Of a stretch of DNA of 9,784 nt, positions 5,125-9,784 are shown piece after piece. The stretch's first letter is position 1; each line of letters starts with the position of its first letter. Under the pieces are notes generated by a model. The model saw only the letters and a list, made by a program, of their open reading frames with translations, was not told the origin of the DNA and ran no database searches. The DNA is from JBIOWF01 sp044868295. Lineage in GTDB: Bacteria; Actinomycetota; Actinomycetes; Streptosporangiales; Streptosporangiaceae. The stretch lies in contig JBIOWF010000025.1 in NCBI GenBank assembly GCA_044868295.1, positions 1-9,784 of the forward strand. Direction: 5' to 3'. A program made the position numbers and the translations under genes.

Positions 5125-5541
5125 TCAGACCGAGCGCACGACCCCTGTGATCGTGGTACCTCCCCCGGGCACGCTGTTGATCGTCAGCGTGCCGCCCATC
5201 TCGGCGAAGTCTGCGCGCATCGCGGCCAGGCCGCGCCCGGCCGACCTGCCGGACCGATCCTCCGCGAATCCCGCGCCATCGTCGCTTACCGTCATGCGCA
5301 GACCGCCCTCACCCATCGTGACGGCGACGGAGACGATCTCGGCGTGGCTGTGCCGTTCGACGTTGGCGAGCGCTTCCACGATCGTGGCGTAGATCTTCTG
5401 GGCGACGTCCTGGGGCACGGCCCTCTCAGGCAGCGCCCACACCTCGACGGCGATTCCGGTCCGCTCCGACCAATCCGAGAAGTATTCCTCGAGGGCCCGC
5501 GCCAGCCCCTCACCTCTGCGAATGCGAAGTTCCTCAGACAA
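5125..5541 (-). CDS. Stand-alone histidine-kinase-type ATP-binding protein
   Basis: A 138-residue protein consisting almost only of the HATPase_c domain of NarL/DegS-type sensor kinases. The N box is IVEALANVERHS (E56, N60, H64), the G1 box is DDGAGF (87-92) and the G2 box is GRGL (102-105), followed by MRADFAEMGGTLTINSVPGGGT, a textbook ending for this class. Residues 1-50 hold a short helix (GLARALEEYFSDWSERTGIAVEV) leading into the ATPase; the phosphoacceptor His helix (HisKA_3) and any sensor or membrane segment are absent. The start is a TTG at 5541 with AGGAGGG seven bases upstream. The frame runs to another TTG at 5595, without a ribosome binding site. No response regulator is adjacent. 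It may serve as an anti-sigma-like or partner ATPase, or be a remnant of a split kinase. Confidence 0.85.
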   Translation of the reverse strand: MSEELRIRRGEGLARALEEYFSDWSERTGIAVEVWALPERAVPQDVAQKIYATIVEALANVERHSHAEIVSVAVTMGEGGLRMTVSDDGAGFAEDRSGRSAGRGLAAMRADFAEMGGTLTINSVPGGGTTITGVVRSV

Positions 5542-5548
5542 CTCCCAA

Positions 5549-5555
5549 CCCTCCT
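5549..5555 (-). promoter_or_regulatory. Ribosome binding site choosing the TTG at 5541
   Basis: AGGAGGG on the minus strand lies seven bases upstream of the TTG at 5541. It is the only strong Shine-Dalgarno near the 5' end of this frame and decides for the rare TTG start. Confidence 0.6.
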
Positions 5556-5615
5556 GACCCGACCGCACCGTGCCCCCGCTGGTACGGCCGAACAACGCAG
5601 ACGCTAATGGTCGAG

Positions 5616-5652
5616 CTCAAGGATCGTTTGAGTGCTGCTTGAGATTTACTCA
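5616..5652. promoter_or_regulatory. Two dyads upstream of the ATPase-domain gene
   Basis: CTCAA (5616-5620) and TTGAG (5628-5632) form a 5-bp inverted repeat with a 7-base interval. A second dyad, TGAG-ATTTA-CTCA, occupies 5640-5652, and CTCARGAT-type strings recur at both ends. The dyads lie 75-111 bases upstream of the TTG start, where a promoter for this gene is expected. No convincing -35/-10 pair is evident. Regulator unknown. Confidence 0.35.
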
Positions 5653-5679
5653 GGATTGGCCATGTCCCGACGTATTGAT

Positions 5680-5718
5680 GCCCGTTCTGCGGGCTTGCCA
5701 CGCGTCCCGGTGCCGGGA
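5680..5718 (-). terminator. Double hairpin terminating the copper operon
   Basis: GCCCG-TTCTG-CGGGC (5680-5694) and TCCCGG-TG-CCGGGA (5705-5718) are two adjacent stem-loops 20-59 bases past the copD-ctaG stop codon at 5739. Tandem GC-rich hairpins without a U-run fit actinomycete terminators. They may also insulate the divergently placed ATPase gene. Confidence 0.5.
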
Positions 5719-5738
5719 ACGACGTTCGCCCTGATCGT

Positions 5739-7730
5739 CTACTCCGCGGTGTCCCGCTTGTTCAGCTTGGCCAGGTAGTCGTTGTAGGCGTCCAGCTCGA
5801 CGTCGCCGGTGCCGCCGGTCTTCGCGGCGAGCGCGTCGGCGCGGCGATCCGCCCGCCGGGCCACCCGGTCGTCGGCACGCCACCACTGGGCCGCCAGCGC
5901 GAGCAGCACGATCAGGGTCGGGATCTCGCCGAAGCCCCACGCGATCGACCCGCCGGTGTGCTGGTCCGACAACGACGAGGCCCCCCATGTACGGCCCAGC
6001 TGGTCGTACCAGTCGGGGGCGAGCACCGAGCCCATGCTCATCAGCGCGAGCGCGAAGAACGCGTGGAACGGCATGGTGACGAGGAGCAGCAGCAGGCGAC
6101 CCACGTGGGGCAGATTGTGCGGCGCCGGATCCACGCCGATGATGACCCAGAAGAACAGGCACCCGCTCAGCAGGAAGTGCAGGGTCATCGCGATGTGACC
6201 CAGGTGCTCCTGCATGGCCGAGGCGAACAACGGGGTGAAGTAGAGCGCGTACGTCGACACGATGAAGATCGCCGTCGCGATGGCCGGGTGAGTGATGAAC
6301 TTCGCGGCCCGGCTGTGCAGGATCACTGTGATCCACTCACGCGGCCCCCGGTCGCCGCGCCGCTTGGCCGGTTTCAGGGCGCGCAGCGCCAGCGTGACCG
6401 GCGCACCGAGCACGAGGAAGATCGGCACCAGCATGGACAGCACCATGTGCTCGGACATGTGCACGCTGAACAGCACCGGTGAATACCTCGCCACACCGCT
6501 CTGAGTGGCCAGGACCAGAATGGCGACGCCGATGAACCAGGAGACCGTCCGCCCCCGCGGCCACTTGTCGCCGCGGCGCGCGAGCCGTACGGCGCCCGCT
6601 CCGTAGAGGCCGGCCAGGGCTCCGGCGAGGACCGCGAAGAACAGGTCGAACCACCACAGCGACAGCAGGTTGGCCACCGAGATCGGCGGCGGGACGAGGT
6701 AGCCGAGCAGTTCGAAGGCGCGGTCCGTGGGCACGTCGACCGGCGGTGGGGCGGTGCGCGACAGCGCCACGCCCAGGCCGACCGTCGCCGCCATGAGCAG
6801 GATCTCGCCCAGCGCCAGCCGCAGGAACGCGCCCGGCTCCCCCGCCGCCAGCCTGGGCAGCGTGCGGCCGCGATGCCGCCACCCGATGACGCCGAGGGCG
6901 ACGAACGCGGCGGTCTTGGCCAGCAGGATCAGCCCGTACGCGGAGGTGACCAGCGCGTCGAGGGACGCGAGCCGGGCCAGCACGCTGGCCACACCCGACA
7001 GGCCGACCCCGATGAAGCACCACACGGCCATCGTCGAGAACCTGCCCGCGGCCACGTCGAGCCGGCGCTCCCCGCGCAGGGCGTGCACGCCGAGCACCCC
7101 GAGCCCGCCCACCCACAGCGCCAGGAAGAGGAGATGGAAGGCGACCGAGGTGGTGGCGAGGCCGTGGTTGGGCGAGGAGGAGGAGTGACCGGTCAGCGGG
7201 GGCGGCATCAGGGTCGCCAGGGAGAGCGCCAGCAGCCCCGCGGCGGACCCCGCGGTGATCGCGCTGCGCGCGAACAGGGCGATGGCGACGCCGAAGAGCA
7301 CGACCAGGGTGAGCGCCACGCCTTGCGAGACCTGGCTGGCGTAGCTGGTCAGCTCGTTGCCGCCGAGGACCTCGCCGACCGGCACACCCAGGGACTCGGA
7401 AAGGCTGAAGACCAGCGTGGAGGCCGCCGCGGCCGCCCAGCCGAGGGCGGTCCAGGAAGCGGCCTTGACGTATCCCTGGGCCGGCCCGCCGAGCAGGCCC
7501 TTGTCACTGGGCAGGAAGAAGGCGGCCATGAGCAGCAGCCCCACCGTCAGCACGCCGGAGAAATCCATGGCGAGCTTGGACAGCGGGAGCATCCACCGGG
7601 TGAACATCCCCTGGTCGGGCAGCCCCGGGATGATCCGCGGGGTGGCCGCCCCACCGGCGATCATCCCGATCACCAGGGCTCCGGCCGCCGCGCAGATCCC
7701 GGCGACCGTGAGGCGGAGCGTCCTGTTCAC
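5739..7730 (-). CDS. CopD-CtaG fusion: copper importer and cytochrome oxidase copper-assembly protein
   Basis: A 663-residue polytopic membrane protein joining two copper domains. The N-terminal half (about 1-330) is CopD-like, with hydrophobic segments near 8-29, 50-73, 90-111, 133-153, 160-177, 195-217 and later, and a His-containing core GHSSSSPNHGLATTSVAFH (H182, H189, H199). The C-terminal half (about 345-620) is a CtaG (caa3-type oxidase assembly) domain with VHMSEHM (H424, H428), EHLGHIAMTLH (H509, H512, H518) and PFHAFFAL (H556). Residues 620-663 are a charged cytoplasmic tail. Together they should move copper inward and hand it to the CuB site of cytochrome c oxidase. The GTG start at 7730 overlaps the copC stop by four bases (GTGA), showing translational coupling. 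The same frame stays open to 8345 antisense to nothing useful; that part is the shadow of copC. The fused arrangement is common in actinobacteria. Confidence 0.92.
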   Translation of the reverse strand: MNRTLRLTVAGICAAAGALVIGMIAGGAATPRIIPGLPDQGMFTRWMLPLSKLAMDFSGVLTVGLLLMAAFFLPSDKGLLGGPAQGYVKAASWTALGWAAAAASTLVFSLSESLGVPVGEVLGGNELTSYASQVSQGVALTLVVLFGVAIALFARSAITAGSAAGLLALSLATLMPPPLTGHSSSSPNHGLATTSVAFHLLFLALWVGGLGVLGVHALRGERRLDVAAGRFSTMAVWCFIGVGLSGVASVLARLASLDALVTSAYGLILLAKTAAFVALGVIGWRHRGRTLPRLAAGEPGAFLRLALGEILLMAATVGLGVALSRTAPPPVDVPTDRAFELLGYLVPPPISVANLLSLWWFDLFFAVLAGALAGLYGAGAVRLARRGDKWPRGRTVSWFIGVAILVLATQSGVARYSPVLFSVHMSEHMVLSMLVPIFLVLGAPVTLALRALKPAKRRGDRGPREWITVILHSRAAKFITHPAIATAIFIVSTYALYFTPLFASAMQEHLGHIAMTLHFLLSGCLFFWVIIGVDPAPHNLPHVGRLLLLLVTMPFHAFFALALMSMGSVLAPDWYDQLGRTWGASSLSDQHTGGSIAWGFGEIPTLIVLLALAAQWWRADDRVARRADRRADALAAKTGGTGDVELDAYNDYLAKLNKRDTAE

Positions 7731-8338
7731 GGCTTCTTCCGCAGGCTGAAGAGCATTCCGATGCCGACGCCGGCGAGACCGAAAACGACGACCCAGACCC
7801 AGGCGGGAACGCCCGCCGAGCCCTGCGCGTCCTGCACGGCCGCCGGACTCGACTGCGGCGCGAAGGCGGCCGCCCCGGTCGCGCGGGGAGTCACCTGCGG
7901 CGCCGAGGCGACGGCCCCGGGCGTACCCGTCGCGGGACTGGCGCTCGCGGTCGCCGCCGCTGCCGGCGCCTTCGGGGCGACCACCGTGAACGGGATCTCC
8001 CCTTCGACCGGGTGGCCGTCGTCGGAGACGACCCGCCACGCGATGGTGTACGCGCCAGGGGGAACGGAGTCCGCGACCCCCTGGGTGACCGTCGCGCCGT
8101 CGACCTCCGGCCTGCCGCTCTCGTAGCGCTTCCCGTCCGCGCCGCGGACCAGCACGGCGGGGAAGCGCACCGACTCGGTGAACTCGAGCGTCACCTTGCC
8201 GATCATCTCGACCCGGGCGTTCTTCTTGGGATCGCTGCTCTTCAGCGCGGTGTGGGCCAGTGCGGGAGCGGCGAGGGCCGTACCCAGCAGGAGGCTCACG
8301 GCAAACGCGACCACGGCCGCGAACGAGGATTTCTTCAT
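7727..8338 (-). CDS. copC: CopC-like periplasmic copper-binding protein, membrane anchored
   Basis: An extracytoplasmic copper chaperone of 203 residues. The signal peptide (1-28) ends APALA, so cleavage would leave H29 as the N-terminal residue (HTALKSSDP). That fits CopC's Cu(II) site, in which the mature N-terminal His joins an Asp and a His of a D-x-H motif, here D107-G-H109 in VVSDDGHPVEGEIPF. The beta-barrel domain ends near 120, followed by an Ala/Pro/Thr-rich linker (121-175), a transmembrane helix (about 179-197, AWVWVVVFGLAGVGIGMLF) and a basic RKKP tail, so it is anchored by its C-terminus. The ATG at 8338 has no ribosome binding site; TAGCCT nine bases upstream suggests a leaderless transcript. 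It is first in an operon with the CopD-CtaG fusion, with a four-base overlap. Confidence 0.94.
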   Translation of the reverse strand: MKKSSFAAVVAFAVSLLLGTALAAPALAHTALKSSDPKKNARVEMIGKVTLEFTESVRFPAVLVRGADGKRYESGRPEVDGATVTQGVADSVPPGAYTIAWRVVSDDGHPVEGEIPFTVVAPKAPAAAATASASPATGTPGAVASAPQVTPRATGAAAFAPQSSPAAVQDAQGSAGVPAWVWVVVFGLAGVGIGMLFSLRKKP

Positions 8339-8347
8339 GACACAACT

Positions 8348-8353
8348 AGGCTA
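8348..8353 (-). promoter_or_regulatory. -10 box of the copper operon
   Basis: On the minus strand TAGCCT fits TANNNT and ends nine bases before the copC ATG at 8338, consistent with a leaderless or nearly leaderless transcript. No clear -35 is present, so activator help is possible. Confidence 0.4.
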
Positions 8354-8420
8354 CCGACGCGGACAGCCGGTCCCTACCCTGCGGCGCCCCGCCGAGCCTC
8401 CGCCGTACCCGTTTCCTACC
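8352..8420. promoter_or_regulatory. Four TACC elements upstream of copC
   Basis: TACC occurs at 8352, 8375, 8406 and 8417 on the plus strand (GGTA towards copC). The spacings of 23, 31 and 11 bp are roughly two, three and one helical turns. Copper operons are usually controlled by CsoR- or CueR-type regulators, but no recognised operator of these is visible. The tetramer is short and enrichment could be chance. Confidence 0.25.
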
Positions 8421-8429
8421 TTGACACGT

Positions 8430-8446
8430 GGTCACGCCCTCGTGCC
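8430..8446 (-). terminator. Weak hairpin after the XRE-TPR gene
   Basis: GG-CACG (8430-8436 with a bulged T) pairs with CGTG-CC (8441-8446) around CCCT, nine bases beyond the stop at 8455. A TGAC-N5-GTCA dyad (8422-8434) overlaps it. Six base pairs with a bulge is modest support for termination. Confidence 0.3.
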
Positions 8447-8454
8447 AGGGATGA

Positions 8455-9747
8455 TCACAGCCCCGCGCAGGCGAGCGCCCGGTGGTACGCGTGGGTGCTG
8501 GCCGGGTGATTCTCGATTTGGCTGAAGGCCTCGGCAGCCTCCAACCATCTGTGCGCCACTTCCCGCGATTTCGGCGACCGCTCCAGCCATTGGGCGGCGG
8601 CGGCGAACTCGGCTTCCGCCTCCTCCTGCCGGCTCTGGTACCAGTACACGTGTCCAAGCATCAGATGAGCCTCAGCACGCAGTTCACGCAAGGGCTCGTC
8701 CAACTGCATCCGCGCCGACTCGGCATATTCGCCAGCCTGCTCGGGGTGGTGGAGCAACAGCTCCGCGCGGGCGAGGAGCAGGGCACAGCGGGCAAGGTCC
8801 GCCCGGCTGGCGGCAGACTCCTTGAGCTCGAGATGAGTTCGGACCAGCACGTCGCGGGCTCGATCCACCTCTTCGGGCCGGACGTTGAGCAGCAGGAGAG
8901 CGTAAGCTAGCCGCAGTCGGGCGAGGTTGCGCGGCTCTCCCGTCTCGGACTGGATGGCAAGCGCCCGCTCGGCAAGTGATAGCGACTCGTCGCCCCTGCC
9001 GGTAAGCTCCGCCACCTTCGCGGCATTCCAGTTTGCGGCCACCGCCGCGCGGGAGGTACCCAGCATCTCGGCGGCGGCGAGCAATTCGTTCGCGAACTGG
9101 CTGGCACGCAGGAGATCGCCGCGTACGGCGTACGCGGCGAGAAGCGTCGCGCCGAGCTCCACCAGATCGTCCGTCCAGTCCGAGCGATTCATCCTGCTGA
9201 GCGTCGACTCACCGACCTGGACGGCCAGCCCGAGGTCGCCTCGCTCGCGGTAGCACCGGCACAGCGCCATGGTCGCGGCGATCCGCCGATCTCCGGTGAT
9301 GGCTCCCTCATCGCCCTCCAGCAGGCGGTTCAACACGGAGATCGCCTCGCCGAGATCGTTACAGGCCTCGGCAGCCAGGGCGTATCCGTACTCCGTGTCC
9401 TGCCGGATTTGGGCAAGCCCGGCCAGGTTCCTGTCAGCGAGCAGCTCGGCATAACGCCGCCGCGCCTCCTCGACCTCACCATTGTCGAGTGCGAGCCGCG
9501 CGAAGCGCAGCCCCAGCTGGAGTTCCTCCATCTGCTCGGCAGTGACTCCGTTGATCAGGTAGGTGAGGGAGCAGTCAAGCTTTTGCGCCAGAAGGTCCAA
9601 GACAGCGGGGGTCGGCGTACGCTTGCCACTCTCTATGAGAGAAACGTAACTATCAGACAATTCGGGATGTGCCAGCTGAGCTTGGGACAGACCACGCTGG
9701 CGGCGGATCGTCTTGATCCGCTGACCGACGAGATCTTGACTGGTCAT
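8455..9747 (-). CDS. XRE-family regulator with C-terminal TPR array
   Basis: A 430-residue regulator. Residues about 6-62 are an XRE helix-turn-helix (GQRIKTIRRQRGLSQAQLA, then SDSYVSLIESGKRTPTPAVLDLLAQKLDC). From about 70 to the end the protein is a run of paired helices typical of tetratricopeptide repeats, with recurring G-x-x-x-x-A patterns such as LDNGEVEEARRRYAELL, CNDLGEAISVLNRLL, YRERGDLGLAVQVGES and LTGRGDESLSLAERAL. Such proteins usually sense a peptide or protein partner through the repeats, and many control secondary metabolism or development; the specific partner here is unknown. The ATG at 9747 was chosen because AGGGGG lies five bases upstream. A GTG at 9753 would add two residues and overlap that site. 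Third-position GC looks lower than in the copper genes, which could mean a different origin. Its upstream neighbour is outside the window. Confidence 0.9.
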   Translation of the reverse strand: MTSQDLVGQRIKTIRRQRGLSQAQLAHPELSDSYVSLIESGKRTPTPAVLDLLAQKLDCSLTYLINGVTAEQMEELQLGLRFARLALDNGEVEEARRRYAELLADRNLAGLAQIRQDTEYGYALAAEACNDLGEAISVLNRLLEGDEGAITGDRRIAATMALCRCYRERGDLGLAVQVGESTLSRMNRSDWTDDLVELGATLLAAYAVRGDLLRASQFANELLAAAEMLGTSRAAVAANWNAAKVAELTGRGDESLSLAERALAIQSETGEPRNLARLRLAYALLLLNVRPEEVDRARDVLVRTHLELKESAASRADLARCALLLARAELLLHHPEQAGEYAESARMQLDEPLRELRAEAHLMLGHVYWYQSRQEEAEAEFAAAAQWLERSPKSREVAHRWLEAAEAFSQIENHPASTHAYHRALACAGL

Positions 9748-9756
9748 GGGCACCCC

Positions 9757-9778
9757 CTGATAGGAATACTACGATCAG
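9757..9778 (-). promoter_or_regulatory. Dyad over the -10 box of the XRE-TPR gene
   Basis: CTGAT (9757-9761) and ATCAG (9774-9778) bound a 22-bp dyad in which 8 of 11 positions are symmetric. Read towards the gene, a good -10 (TAGTAT, 9766-9771) lies inside it, giving a transcript start near 9759 and a short leader with AGGGGG. An operator covering the -10 is the usual design for autorepression by XRE proteins. The -35 lies beyond the window edge. Confidence 0.5.
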
Positions 9779-9784
9779 ACGACT

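Noticed and set aside
5118..5132. Palindromes CTGA-CGG-TCAG and CGGTC-A-GACCG at the convergent stops
   Set aside because: The first merely reflects two TGA stop codons facing each other; the second has a one-base loop and cannot form a useful hairpin.
6873..8126. 417-codon open frame on the plus strand, antisense to the copper operon
   Set aside because: His/Gln/Arg/Gly-rich composition typical of the antisense shadow of a GC3-rich gene; no ribosome binding site or family resemblance.
7731..8345. Upstream 205-codon extension of the CopD-CtaG frame
   Set aside because: It overlaps copC entirely in another frame, has low-complexity Arg/Gly content and no membrane features. The GTG at 7730 with its GTGA overlap is the natural start.
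8421..8426. Perfect TTGACA as a plus-strand -35
   Set aside because: No TANNNT hexamer lies 16-19 bp downstream and no plus-strand gene follows; it also overlaps a TGAC/GTCA dyad.

Overview
The window is high-GC chromosomal DNA from an actinomycete. GTG and TTG starts are common, several promoters look leaderless, there is an F420-dependent reductase, the methionine aminopeptidase has the actinobacterial N-terminal extension, and CopD is fused to CtaG. The mix would suit the Streptosporangiales (Nonomuraea or Microbispora type), but that placement is inference. I see no tRNA, rRNA, CRISPR array, transposase or prophage gene.

Layout. Positions 1-361 hold no convincing gene, only hairpins and a nested repeat. 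An NADPH:F420 oxidoreductase gene (npdG, minus) and an uncharacterised gene with an SIS-like C-terminal part (plus) diverge from 1055-1218. Next come a LysR-type regulator (minus) and a divergent small CBU_0592-type membrane protein (plus) sharing a short promoter region. A minus-strand gene at 3333-3782 resembles the nuclease domain of CdiA C-terminal tRNase toxins, without any delivery protein; it has lost the expected catalytic lysine, carries a 21-bp in-frame tandem duplication, and lies below two imperfect repeat copies exactly 40 bp apart. A 58-residue conserved actinobacterial protein (minus) diverges from map (plus). map converges, with three bases between stop codons, on a stand-alone histidine-kinase-type ATPase domain (minus). 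The right third is a copper operon read leftward: copC, overlapping by four bases a 663-residue CopD-CtaG fusion. The window ends with an XRE-TPR regulator (minus) whose -10 box lies inside a dyad.

How the genes fit together. The clearest unit is copC/copD-ctaG: a periplasmic copper-binding protein, a membrane copper importer and a cytochrome oxidase copper-assembly module, consistent with copper supply to respiration. npdG supplies or re-oxidises F420H2. The LysR gene may control its divergent membrane-protein neighbour. The remaining genes look like independent units. The least ordinary material is the CdiA-type orphan nuclease-like gene with its repeats (3333-3927) and the stand-alone ATPase domain (5125-5541). 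I found no clear multi-gene novel system; those two loci are the best places to look.
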